A stretch of 64,000 nt of DNA from Pseudomonas sp. Leaf58 (lineage in GTDB: Bacteria > Pseudomonadota > Gammaproteobacteria > Pseudomonadales > Pseudomonadaceae), in contig NZ_CP032677.1 of NCBI RefSeq assembly GCF_003627215.1, forward strand, positions 372,001 through 436,000, given 5' to 3'. Both the position numbers and the translations under genes were made by a program. The notes under the pieces were generated by a model. It saw only the letters and a list, made by a program, of their open reading frames with translations. It was not told the origin of the DNA and searched no databases. How positions within the stretch are numbered: position 1 is the stretch's first letter; every line of letters starts with the position of its first letter. Shown in pieces: positions 25,272 to 33,947 of this stretch.

Positions 25272-28205
25272 ATGCGCCTACCTTTGCCGCTCGAACTCCC
25301 ACCCACCCTGCAGCCGTTGATCGCCCGCAATCAGCAATTTCTGAGCGATGCACTGGCCGGGCATGCCGAACTCGACTTCAGCCGCTGCAGCCCGGCCCAT
25401 CGGCAGCAGTTCGATCAAGTCGCCGCCGCCAGCGAATTCGTGCTCAGCCTGGCCCAGCGTGAGCCCGCCATGTTGTTCGCCCTGCTGCAAAGTGGCGAGC
25501 TGGAGCGAGGTTATGCCGTTGGTGAGCTACGCGGGCAAATTGCCGCGGCGGCCCAGGCGGCGCAGAGCGAGGACGAGTTGGCGCGCAACCTGCGCCGCGA
25601 GCGTAGCCGCCAGCAGCTGCGCATTATCTGGCGCGACATCACCCGCCAGGCCGCGCTGGGCGAAACCTGCCGCGACCTGTCCGACCTGGCCGATGCTGCC
25701 ATCGACGAAGCCTACCAATGGCTCTACCCGCGCCATTGCCAGCAGTTCGGCACGCCCATCGGCAACCGCAGCGGCCAGCCGCAGCACATGGTGGTGCTGG
25801 GCATGGGCAAGCTGGGTGCGGTGGAGCTGAACCTGTCGTCGGACATCGACCTGATTTTCGCCTTCCCCGAAGGCGGTGAAACCGAAGGGGTAAAACGCTC
25901 GCTGGAAAACCAGGAGTTCTTCACCCGCCTGGGCCAGCGCCTGATCAAGGCCCTGGACCCGGTCACCGTCGATGGCTTTGTATTCCGCGTCGACATGCGC
26001 CTGCGCCCTTACGGCTCGGCCGGCGCGCTGGTGCTCAGCTTCAATGCCCTGGAGCAGTATTACCAGGACCAAGGCCGCGACTGGGAACGCTACGCGATGA
26101 TCAAGGCGCGGGTGGTGGCCGGTGACCAGGCGGCCGGTGCGCAGTTGCAAGAGATGCTGCGGCCGTTCGTGTACCGCCGTTACCTGGACTTTTCTGCGAT
26201 CGAAGCGCTGCGCACCATGAAGCAGCTGATCCAGCAAGAAGTGCGGCGCAAAGGCATGGCCGACAACATCAAGCTGGGTGCCGGTGGTATTCGCGAGGTC
26301 GAGTTCATCGCCCAGGCCTTCCAGCTGATCCACGGCGGGCGCGACCTCAGCCTGCAGCAACGGCCGCTGCTCAAGGTGTTGGCTACCTTGGAAGGCCAGG
26401 GTTACCTGCCGCCAGCAGTGGTCGCCGAACTGCGCGAGGGCTATGAGTTTTTGCGCTATACCGAGCACGCCATCCAGGCTATCGCCGACCGCCAGACGCA
26501 GATGCTGCCCGAGGGCGAGACCGACCAGGCGCGGGTGGCCTACATGCTTGGCTTTGCTGACTGGCAGAGCTTCCACGATCAGTTGATGTACTGGCGTGGC
26601 CGTATCGACTGGCACTTCCGTCAGGTAATCGCCGACCCGGATGATGAAGACGGCGAGGGCGAGCTGGTGGTGGGGGGCGAATGGTCGCCACTGTGGGAGC
26701 AGGCGCAGGATGAAGAAGCGGCTGGCCGCCAGCTGGAAGAGGCCGGTTTCAAGCAACCTGCCGAGGCCCTGCGGCGCCTGGCCGCGCTGCGCTCCAGCCC
26801 GCAGTTGCGGTCGATGCAGCGTATCGGCCGTGAGCGCCTGGATGCGTTCATCCCGCGCTTGTTGGCCCAGGCGGTTGAACATGCCAACCCCGACCTGGTG
26901 CTGGAGCGTGTACTGCCGCTGGTCGAGGCCGTGGCCCGGCGTTCTGCCTACCTGGTGCTGCTTACCGAAAACCCCGGCGCCTTGCGCCGGCTGTTGACCC
27001 TGTGCGCCGCCAGCCCGTGGATTGCCGAGCAGATTGCCCGCTACCCGCTGCTGCTCGACGAGCTGCTGAACGAAGGCCGCCTGTTCAGCCCGCCACTGGC
27101 GCCGGAGCTGGCTAGCGAACTGCGCGAGCGCCTGACACGCATCCCCGAGGACGACCTGGAACAGCAAATGGAGGCGCTGCGCCACTTCAAGCTGGCCCAC
27201 AGCTTGCGCGTGGCCGCCTCGGAAATCAGTGGCAACCTGCCCCTGATGAAAGTCAGCGACTACCTGACCTGGCTGGCCGAAGCCATCCTTGACCAAGTGC
27301 TGGCGCTGGCCTGGCGCCAGACTGTGAGCCGCCATGGCCAGCCCAAGCGCAGCGACGGCAGCCTATGCGACCCGGGGTTCATCATCATTGGTTACGGCAA
27401 GGTGGGCGGGCTGGAGCTGGGCCATGGCTCGGACTTGGACCTGGTGTTTATTCATGACGGCGATCCGCAGGCGGAAACCGACGGCGCCAAGCCGATCGAC
27501 AGCGCGCAGTTTTTCACCCGCTTGGGCCAGCGCATCATTCACCTGCTGACCACCCAGACCAACTCGGGCCAGCTGTATGACGTGGACATGCGCCTGCGCC
27601 CGTCCGGGGCTTCGGGCCTGCTGGTCAGCTCGCTGGGCGCGTTCGAGCGCTACCAGCAAAGCGAAGCCTGGACTTGGGAGCACCAGGCTTTGGTGCGGGC
27701 CCGCGTGTTGGTGGGTTGCAAGCAGGTCGGCACAGCGTTCGAGGGCGTGCGCGCGAAGGTGCTTGGCCTGCCCCGCGACCTGGAAAAACTGCGCACCGAA
27801 GTGAGCGAAATGCGCGCCAAGATGCGCGACAACCTTGGCACCAAGGCCACGGCTGCTGGTACTGCGGCCAATGCCTTCGAGGCCGGCGTGCCGTTCGATA
27901 TCAAGCAGGATGCCGGCGGTATCGTCGATATCGAATTTATGGTGCAATACGCCGCTTTGGCCTGGTCCCACGACCACCCGGCCATACTGCGATGGACCGA
28001 TAACATCCGCATTCTGGAAGAGCTGGAGCAGGCAGGTTTGATGCCGGCCAGTGACGCGGTGCTGTTGCGTGAAGTGTACAAGGCGTTCCGCTCGGCCTCG
28101 CACCGCCAGGCCCTGCAGAAGCAGGCTGGGGTGATCGATGCGGCGCAGTTTGCCGATGAACGCCGCGAAGTGCGGCGGATCTGGGGTGAGTTGGGCCTCA
28201 CTTGA
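25272..28205 (+). CDS. glnE: Bifunctional glutamine synthetase adenylyltransferase/deadenylase
   Basis: The 977-residue enzyme adds and removes AMP on glutamine synthetase in response to PII. It has two nucleotidyltransferase domains. The N-terminal one carries GMGKLGAVELNLSSDIDLIF (about 178-197), the deadenylylase half. The C-terminal one carries GYGKVGGLELGHGSDLDLVF (about 707-726), the adenylylating half. Each is followed by a helical bundle. Length is normal for Pseudomonas. AAGGATAGACC precedes the ATG. It is divergent from aceE; a REP pair follows the stop. Confidence 0.97.
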   Translation: MRLPLPLELPPTLQPLIARNQQFLSDALAGHAELDFSRCSPAHRQQFDQVAAASEFVLSLAQREPAMLFALLQSGELERGYAVGELRGQIAAAAQAAQSEDELARNLRRERSRQQLRIIWRDITRQAALGETCRDLSDLADAAIDEAYQWLYPRHCQQFGTPIGNRSGQPQHMVVLGMGKLGAVELNLSSDIDLIFAFPEGGETEGVKRSLENQEFFTRLGQRLIKALDPVTVDGFVFRVDMRLRPYGSAGALVLSFNALEQYYQDQGRDWERYAMIKARVVAGDQAAGAQLQEMLRPFVYRRYLDFSAIEALRTMKQLIQQEVRRKGMADNIKLGAGGIREVEFIAQAFQLIHGGRDLSLQQRPLLKVLATLEGQGYLPPAVVAELREGYEFLRYTEHAIQAIADRQTQMLPEGETDQARVAYMLGFADWQSFHDQLMYWRGRIDWHFRQVIADPDDEDGEGELVVGGEWSPLWEQAQDEEAAGRQLEEAGFKQPAEALRRLAALRSSPQLRSMQRIGRERLDAFIPRLLAQAVEHANPDLVLERVLPLVEAVARRSAYLVLLTENPGALRRLLTLCAASPWIAEQIARYPLLLDELLNEGRLFSPPLAPELASELRERLTRIPEDDLEQQMEALRHFKLAHSLRVAASEISGNLPLMKVSDYLTWLAEAILDQVLALAWRQTVSRHGQPKRSDGSLCDPGFIIIGYGKVGGLELGHGSDLDLVFIHDGDPQAETDGAKPIDSAQFFTRLGQRIIHLLTTQTNSGQLYDVDMRLRPSGASGLLVSSLGAFERYQQSEAWTWEHQALVRARVLVGCKQVGTAFEGVRAKVLGLPRDLEKLRTEVSEMRAKMRDNLGTKATAAGTAANAFEAGVPFDIKQDAGGIVDIEFMVQYAALAWSHDHPAILRWTDNIRILEELEQAGLMPASDAVLLREVYKAFRSASHRQALQKQAGVIDAAQFADERREVRRIWGELGLT

Positions 28206-28220
28206 AGCCGCCACCAGCCC

Positions 28221-28307
28221 TGTGGGAGCGGGTTTACCCGCGAAGAGAGCGACGCGGTGCATGGCACCGGCTTCGCCGGTGTTCGCGGGTGAACCCGCTC
28301 CCACAGG
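28221..28307. repeat. REP element pair (inverted)
   Basis: TGTGGGAGCGGGTTTACCCG and GTTCGCGGGTGAACCCGCTC flank CACCGGCTTCGCCGGTG. It is nearly the same composite as at 20381-20466, and lies between glnE and waaF. Confidence 0.9.
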
Positions 28308-28372
28308 GGCTGCGATCAGCGGCAGATATGCCTGAGTGGTACACTGTCGGCCACATAGCCTGAATATAAAGA

Positions 28373-28409
28373 GGGGAGGCCAGGCTGTATCGCAGCCTGT
28401 AGCCTCCCC
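28373..28409 (+). promoter_or_regulatory. Strong stem-loop in the waaF leader
   Basis: GGGGAGGC pairs with GCCTCCCC and AGGCTG with CAGCCT around a TATCG loop, giving 14 paired bases with a small internal bulge. It ends 19 nt before the waaF ATG. No T-run follows, so it is not a simple terminator; it could be a 5' UTR control element or processing site. Confidence 0.55.
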
Positions 28410-28428
28410 GAGCGTTTCTGGACTAAGC

Positions 28429-29478
28429 ATGAGAATACTGATCATTGGCCCCAGCTGGGTCGGCGACATGGTGATGGCGCAGACCTTGTTCCAGTGCCTG
28501 AAACAGCAGCATCCCGACTGCGTGATCGACGTGCTCGCCCCCGAGTGGAGCCGGCCGATCCTCGAGCGCATGCCCGAGGTCCGTCAGGCCCTGAGCTTCC
28601 CGCTCGGCCATGGCGCGCTGGAACTGGCCACGCGGCGGCGTATCGGTAAGTCCCTGGCCGGCCAGTACGACCAGGCCATTCTGCTGCCCAACTCGCTGAA
28701 GTCGGCACTGGTGCCGTTCTTCGCCGGCATCCCCAAGCGTACCGGCTGGCGCGGCGAAATGCGGTTTGGCCTGCTCAACGACGTGCGCAAGCTGGACAAA
28801 GCCCGCTACCCGCTGATGATCGAGCGCTTCATGGCCCTGGCCTACGCGCCCGGTGCCGAGCTGCCGCAGCCGTACCCGCGCCCCAACCTGCAGATCGAAG
28901 CACCAAGCCGCGAAGCTGCGCTGGCCAAGTTCGGCCTGGAGCTGGACCGCCCGGTGTTGGCGCTGTGCCCGGGTGCCGAGTTTGGCGAGGCCAAGCGCTG
29001 GCCGGCCGAGCACTATGCAGCCGTGGCCGATGCCATGATCCGCCAGGGCTGGCAGGTGTGGCTGTTCGGCTCGAAAAACGACCACCCGATCGGCGAGCAG
29101 ATCCGTGACCGGTTGATCCCGGGGTTCCGTGAAGAATCGTGCAACCTGGCTGGCGAAACCTCGCTGGCCGAGGCCATCGACCTGATGTCCTGCGCGCATG
29201 CCGTGGTGTCCAACGACTCCGGGTTGATGCACGTAGCTGCCGCGCTGAACCGCCCGCTGGTGGCGGTGTACGGCTCGACATCGCCGGGCTTTACCCCGCC
29301 GCTGGCCGAGCAAGTGGAGGTGGTGCGCACGGGGATCGAGTGCAGCCCATGCTTCGACCGTACCTGCCGCTTCGGCCACTACAACTGCCTGCGCTTGCTG
29401 GAACCGGGCAAAGTCATCGCCGCCCTGCACAGCCTGAGCGGGCCGGACCTGATCGATACTGTGGCCGAGGTCGACTAA
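28429..29478 (+). CDS. waaF: ADP-heptose:LPS heptosyltransferase II
   Basis: The 349-residue GT9 enzyme adds the second L,D-heptose to the LPS inner core. MRILIIGPSWVGDMVMAQ is the classic N-terminus; I take the ATG at 28429 rather than an upstream in-frame start at 28336. The donor-binding block SNDSGLMHVAAALNRPLVAV (about 263-282) and YGSTSPGFTPP follow. It opens the LPS core operon: waaC begins directly at its stop. In P. aeruginosa ilvE lies just before waaF; here no ilvE is present and glnE is the upstream neighbour. The leader contains a strong hairpin. Confidence 0.96.
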   Translation: MRILIIGPSWVGDMVMAQTLFQCLKQQHPDCVIDVLAPEWSRPILERMPEVRQALSFPLGHGALELATRRRIGKSLAGQYDQAILLPNSLKSALVPFFAGIPKRTGWRGEMRFGLLNDVRKLDKARYPLMIERFMALAYAPGAELPQPYPRPNLQIEAPSREAALAKFGLELDRPVLALCPGAEFGEAKRWPAEHYAAVADAMIRQGWQVWLFGSKNDHPIGEQIRDRLIPGFREESCNLAGETSLAEAIDLMSCAHAVVSNDSGLMHVAAALNRPLVAVYGSTSPGFTPPLAEQVEVVRTGIECSPCFDRTCRFGHYNCLRLLEPGKVIAALHSLSGPDLIDTVAEVD

Positions 29479-30537
29479 GTGCGGGTACTGATCATCAAGA
29501 CCTCGTCGCTGGGTGACGTGATCCACACCCTGCCGGCGCTCACCGATGCCGCCCACGCCATCCCAGGCATCCGTTTTGACTGGGTGGTGGAAGAAGGCTT
29601 CGCGGAAATCCCCAGTTGGCACCCGGCGGTCGACCAGGTTATCCCGGTGGCCATCCGTCGCTGGCGCAAGAACCTCTGGCAAACCATCAAGAGTGGCGAG
29701 TGGAGGGCGTTCAAGCGGCGCCTGCGTGAGCGCAAGTACGACCTGGTGATCGACGCCCAGGGCCTGGTCAAGTCGGCCTGGCTGACCCGCTACGTGAAGG
29801 CACCGGTCGCCGGCCTGGACCGCTATTCGGCCCGCGAAGGCTGGGCCAGCCGCTTCTATGACCGGCGCCTGTCGGTTGCCACCGGCCAGCACGCGGTAGA
29901 GCGGGTACGCCAGCTGTTCGCCATGGCCTTGGCCTACGACCTGCCGGAAGGTATCGGCAACTACGGCCTCGACCTCGACCGCCTGCAACTGCCACCGGCT
30001 GCACCGTACGTGGTGTTCCTGCATGGCACCACCTGGGCGACCAAGCACTGGCCAGAAGCCTATTGGCGCGAGCTGGCCGAGCGTATGGGCCGGCGCAAGT
30101 TGGAAGTGCGCCTGCCATGGGGCAACCCAGCCGAAAAGGCACGTGCCGAGCGTATCGCCCAGGGCTTGAACAACTGCCAGGTGCTCCCCAAATTGAACCT
30201 GGTAGGCGTAGCTCGTGTACTGGCGGCGGCAAAAGCCTGCGTGGCCGTCGATACCGGCCTCGGCCACCTGGCGGCGGCCCTCGATGTACCCACTATTTCG
30301 CTGTTCGGCCCGACCAACCCGGGCCTGACTGGCGCCTACGGACGGACCCAGATTCACCAAGCCAGTGACTGGCCATGCGCTCCCTGCCTGCAGAAGAAGT
30401 GCACCTACAAACCGAGCGCCGACGACCTGCGCCGGTTCGATCTGAAACGCGAGTGGCCGCTGTGCTTCACTCGCCTGAATCCCGAGCATGTAGCGAGCCG
30501 CTTGAGCGCGTTGCTGCTGGCTGAGGATGTCCGTTGA
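29479..30537 (+). CDS. waaC: ADP-heptose:LPS heptosyltransferase I
   Basis: The 352-residue GT9 enzyme adds the first heptose to Kdo of lipid A. The N-terminus MRVLIIKTSSLGDVIHTLPA is diagnostic. The nucleotide-sugar block VAVDTGLGHLAAALDVPTIS (about 255-274) and LFGPTNPGLTGAYG follow. The start is GTG, the codon right after the waaF TAA, so ribosomes can move straight on. Its TGA overlaps the ATG of waaG by one base. Confidence 0.96.
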   Translation: MRVLIIKTSSLGDVIHTLPALTDAAHAIPGIRFDWVVEEGFAEIPSWHPAVDQVIPVAIRRWRKNLWQTIKSGEWRAFKRRLRERKYDLVIDAQGLVKSAWLTRYVKAPVAGLDRYSAREGWASRFYDRRLSVATGQHAVERVRQLFAMALAYDLPEGIGNYGLDLDRLQLPPAAPYVVFLHGTTWATKHWPEAYWRELAERMGRRKLEVRLPWGNPAEKARAERIAQGLNNCQVLPKLNLVGVARVLAAAKACVAVDTGLGHLAAALDVPTISLFGPTNPGLTGAYGRTQIHQASDWPCAPCLQKKCTYKPSADDLRRFDLKREWPLCFTRLNPEHVASRLSALLLAEDVR

Positions 30538-31661
30538 TGCAACTGGCTTTCGTGCTTTACAAATATTTCCCCTTCGGCGGGCTGCAGCGCGATTTCATGC
30601 GCATTGCCCTGGAATGCCAGAAGCGGGGCCACCAGATCCGTGTGTACACGCTGATCTGGGAGGGTGACGTTCCGCCGGGCTTCGAAGTGCTGGTGGCGCC
30701 GGTGAAGGCGATTTTCAACCACCGCCGCAACGAGAAGCTCAGCGCCTGGATGGCCGCCGACCTGGCCAAGCGCCCGGTCGACCGGCTGATCGGCTTCAAC
30801 AAGATGCCGGGGCTGGACGTGTACTACGCCGCCGACGGCTGCTTCGAGGACAAGGCGCAAACCCTGCGTGGCGGCCTGTACCGCCGTTGGGGCCGCTACC
30901 GGCACTTTGCCGAGTACGAGCGCGCGGTGTTCGCCAAGGACGCCCATACCGAAGTGCTGATGATTTCCGAAGTGCAGCAGCCGCTGTTCATCAAGCATTA
31001 CGGCACCCCGGTGGAGCGCTTCCACCTACTGCCGCCGGGCATTTCCCAGGACCGCCGTGCGCCAGCCAATGCCGCCGAAATTCGCGCTGAGTTCCGCCAG
31101 GAATTCAACCTGGGCGATGACGACCTGTTGCTGGTGCAGATTGGCTCAGGCTTCAAGACCAAGGGCGTGGACCGCAGCCTCAAGGCCCTGGCCGCGCTGC
31201 CCTCGGCCCTGCGCAAGCGCACCCGGCTGATGGTGATTGGCCAGGACGACCCCAAGGTGTTCCAGCTGCAAAGCGCTACCTTGGGCCTGGGCGAGCAGGT
31301 GCAGTTCCTCAAGGGCCGCAGCGACATCCCGCGCTTCCTGCTGGGCGCCGACCTGCTGATTCACCCGGCATACAACGAGAACACCGGCACGGTGCTGCTC
31401 GAAGCGCTGGTGGCCGGGCTGCCGGTACTGGTGTCCAAGGTGTGCGGCTACGCCCACTACATTGCCGAGGCAGACAGCGGTCTGGTGCTGGACGAGCCGT
31501 TCGAACAAGAGCAGCTCAACGGTTACCTGCGGCGCATGCTCGAAGACCAGCCGGCCCGCGCCAGCTGGTCGCGCAACGGCTTGGCGTTTGCTGAAACCGC
31601 CGATCTGTACAGCATGCCGCAACATGCCGCTGACGTGATCCTTGGGCAGGAGTGCGCATGA
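30537..31661 (+). CDS. waaG: LPS core glucosyltransferase WaaG
   Basis: The 374-residue GT4 glycosyltransferase adds the first outer-core hexose to heptose II. MQLAFVLYKYFPFGGLQRDF is the typical N-terminus. IGSGFKTKGVDRSLKAL (about 203-219) and the EX7E-type segment YNENTGTVLLEALVAGLPVL are present. The ATG overlaps the waaC stop (TGATG) and its own stop overlaps the waaP start (ATGA). The protein is cytoplasmic and membrane-associated by family knowledge. Confidence 0.95.
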   Translation: MQLAFVLYKYFPFGGLQRDFMRIALECQKRGHQIRVYTLIWEGDVPPGFEVLVAPVKAIFNHRRNEKLSAWMAADLAKRPVDRLIGFNKMPGLDVYYAADGCFEDKAQTLRGGLYRRWGRYRHFAEYERAVFAKDAHTEVLMISEVQQPLFIKHYGTPVERFHLLPPGISQDRRAPANAAEIRAEFRQEFNLGDDDLLLVQIGSGFKTKGVDRSLKALAALPSALRKRTRLMVIGQDDPKVFQLQSATLGLGEQVQFLKGRSDIPRFLLGADLLIHPAYNENTGTVLLEALVAGLPVLVSKVCGYAHYIAEADSGLVLDEPFEQEQLNGYLRRMLEDQPARASWSRNGLAFAETADLYSMPQHAADVILGQECA

Positions 31662-32464
31662 AGCTGATACTGGCCGAACCGTTCAAGCAGTTGTGGGCTG
31701 GGCGTGATGCCTTTGACGCGGTGGAAGCGCTACAAGGCGAGGTTTACCGCGAGTTGGAAGGGCGCCGTACGCTGCGCACCGAGGTTGCTGGCGAGGGGTT
31801 TTTCGTCAAGATCCACCGCGGCATCGGCTGGGGTGAAATCTTCAAGAACCTGCTTACTGCCAAGTTGCCGGTACTCGGTGCCAGCCAGGAATGGCAGGCC
31901 ATCCAGCGTTTGCAGCAGGTTGGCGTGCCGACCATGACTGCCGTTGCCTATGGCGAACGTGGCCGCAACCCGGCCGCGCAGCACTCGTTCATCATCACCG
32001 AAGAGCTGGCGCCGACCATCAGCCTGGAAGACTTCAGCATCGACTGGGTCAAGCAGCCGCCCGAGCCGCGCCTGAAGCGCGCGTTGATCGCCGAAGTGGC
32101 GAAGATGACTGGCGGCATGCACCGCGCCGGGGTCAACCACCGCGACTGCTACATCTGCCACTTCCTGCTGCACACCGACCGCCCGGTGACGGCGGACGAT
32201 TTCAAACTGTCAGTGATCGACCTGCACCGTGCGCAAACCCGGGCGAAAATCAGCCGCCGCTGGCGCGACAAGGACCTGGCCGCGCTGTACTTCTCGGCGC
32301 TGGACATCGGCCTGACCCAACGCGACAAGCTGCGCTTCCTGCGCGGTTACTTCCAGCGCCCGCTGCGCCAGGTGCTGAAGGATGAGGCCGCGCTGCTCGC
32401 CTGGCTGGAGCGCAAGGCGCAGAAACTCTACGACCGCAAGCAGCGTTATGGGGATGCTCTCTGA
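31658..32464 (+). CDS. waaP: LPS core heptose(I) kinase
   Basis: The 268-residue kinase phosphorylates heptose I of the inner core, a step tied to outer-membrane integrity in P. aeruginosa. The catalytic loop NHRDCYICHFLL has D163 as base, the residue number known for the P. aeruginosa enzyme. The nucleotide-binding lysine is in FFVKIHRGIGWG (about K51), and the metal-binding Asp is in SVIDLHRAQTR. The start at 31658 lies in an ATGA overlap with waaG, and its TGA overlaps the next ATG. Confidence 0.96.
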   Translation: MKLILAEPFKQLWAGRDAFDAVEALQGEVYRELEGRRTLRTEVAGEGFFVKIHRGIGWGEIFKNLLTAKLPVLGASQEWQAIQRLQQVGVPTMTAVAYGERGRNPAAQHSFIITEELAPTISLEDFSIDWVKQPPEPRLKRALIAEVAKMTGGMHRAGVNHRDCYICHFLLHTDRPVTADDFKLSVIDLHRAQTRAKISRRWRDKDLAALYFSALDIGLTQRDKLRFLRGYFQRPLRQVLKDEAALLAWLERKAQKLYDRKQRYGDAL

Positions 32465-33198
32465 TGGCGGGTTGGACACTGGCGCCGGGCTACCAACACC
32501 TGGCGGCAGACTTCGGCAGCCTCGATGCAGTATTTGCCTTGCAAGGCGAACGCCTGACCCGCGACCCGCTCAGCGAGGTGGTGCGCATTGCCCGTGATGG
32601 GGTCAATTACTACGTCAAGCGCTACACCGGGGCCGGTAAGCACATGCGCCGCTACCTGGGCCGGCCAAGGATCAAAGCCGAATGGCAGAACCTCAAGCAG
32701 TTTGCCAAGTGGGACATTCCCACCGCCGAAGTGGTGGCCTGGGGCTTGGAGCGTAATGGCCTGGCCTTTGGCCGCGGTGCAATGATCACCCGCGAGCTGC
32801 CCAACACCGAGGACCTGTCGGCCCTGGCCGAGCGTAACGATGTGCGCCTAGCCGACCGCGCCTGGGTCGACCATCTCAGCCGTCAGCTGGCACGCCATAC
32901 CCGCGTGATGCACGAGCACCGCTTTGCCCACAATGACCTGAAGTGGCGCAACCTGCTGGTTGATGACCAAGGCACGCTATTCTTCATCGACTGCCCCACT
33001 GGCGACTTCTGGCGCGGCTTCATGTGGCGGCACCGGATGATCAAGGACCTGGCGTGCCTGGACAAAGTGGCTAAATACCATTTGTCGGCCACCCAGCGCC
33101 TGCGTTTCTACCTGCAATACCGTGGCCGCGACCGGCTGAATGAGCGTGACAAGAAGCGCATTCGCCAGGTGGTGAGCTTTTTCGAGGGAAGGGAATGA
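32464..33198 (+). CDS. LPS kinase InaA-family protein, catalytically complete
   Basis: The 244-residue kinase-like protein is the second of the WaaP/InaA cluster. The probable ATP lysine is in YYVKRYTGAGK (about K52). The catalytic loop is FAHNDLKWRNLLV with D158, and the metal Asp is in LFFIDCPTGDF. All key residues of an active kinase are therefore present. It corresponds by order to the PA5008-type gene of P. aeruginosa, a probable core-sugar kinase. Its first base overlaps the waaP stop, and the next start overlaps its stop by 4 nt. Confidence 0.88.
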   Translation: MAGWTLAPGYQHLAADFGSLDAVFALQGERLTRDPLSEVVRIARDGVNYYVKRYTGAGKHMRRYLGRPRIKAEWQNLKQFAKWDIPTAEVVAWGLERNGLAFGRGAMITRELPNTEDLSALAERNDVRLADRAWVDHLSRQLARHTRVMHEHRFAHNDLKWRNLLVDDQGTLFFIDCPTGDFWRGFMWRHRMIKDLACLDKVAKYHLSATQRLRFYLQYRGRDRLNERDKKRIRQVVSFFEGRE

Positions 33199-33947
33199 CC
33201 GATTATCTGGCCAGCGCGGACCTCGCGCTGCTCAAACGCCATGGCCTGGACGACTTCGAGGCGCTGTGGGCGCTACAGCTGGATGCCGTGGATGAACCCA
33301 ACACTGGCCGCGGTGGCTGGAGCAGCGTGTTCCGCCTGGAACTCGAAGGCAAGGGATACTACCTCAAGCGCCAGAGCGACTACCTGACCCGTACCCTGCA
33401 CCGGCCGTTCGGCGAGCCCACCTTCGCACGCGAGTTCCGCAACATCAGCCGCTACCAGAAGCTGCACATTCCGGCTTTGCAGGCGGTGTTCTATGGCGAG
33501 CGCAAACAGGGTGGTAAGCATCGAGCCATGCTGATGACCCGGGCCCTCGACGAATGGGCCGACCTGGAAAGCCTGCTGGCCCAGTGGCCACAGCTGGGCG
33601 ATGTCGAGCGCCGTGGCATCCTGCAGGCCTGCGGCCAGCTCGCGCGCACGCTGCACAGCGCCGGCCAGGTGCATGGCTGTTTCTACCCCAAGCACATCTT
33701 CCTGCGCCAGCGCCGCGATGGCTGGGACGCGCAATTGATCGACCTGGAAAAGACCCGGCTCCTGCTGTTTGGCATGCGTGACCGCCTCAAGGACCTGGAG
33801 CCGCTAATGCGCCGCGCCCGCGCCTGGAGCGAACTGGATGTGCGCACCTTGCTAGCCACCTACCTGGCGCAGCCGGCCGACGGCCCGCTGGTCGATACCT
33901 GGCTGCAGCGCCTGACGCAACGCCGTCGTGAAAAAGAGGCCCGCTGA
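33195..33947 (+). CDS. LPS kinase InaA-family protein lacking the catalytic Asp
   Basis: The 250-residue member of the same fold starts with MTDYLASADLALLKRHGLDD. The ATP-lysine position is present (GYYLKRQSDYL). The catalytic loop reads VHGCFYPKHIFL, where WaaP has NHRDCYICHFLL, so the catalytic Asp is replaced by Cys. The following acidic motif, QLIDLEKTRLLL, is kept. It is probably a pseudokinase or uses another base. It corresponds by order to PA5007 of P. aeruginosa. Overlaps of 4 nt and 1 nt tie it to both neighbours. Confidence 0.85.
   Translation: MTDYLASADLALLKRHGLDDFEALWALQLDAVDEPNTGRGGWSSVFRLELEGKGYYLKRQSDYLTRTLHRPFGEPTFAREFRNISRYQKLHIPALQAVFYGERKQGGKHRAMLMTRALDEWADLESLLAQWPQLGDVERRGILQACGQLARTLHSAGQVHGCFYPKHIFLRQRRDGWDAQLIDLEKTRLLLFGMRDRLKDLEPLMRRARAWSELDVRTLLATYLAQPADGPLVDTWLQRLTQRRREKEAR

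Noticed and set aside
25527..27335. A 602-aa minus-strand frame inside glnE
   Set aside because: Antisense shadow rich in Gln, His and Leu; glnE motifs on the plus strand are unmistakable.
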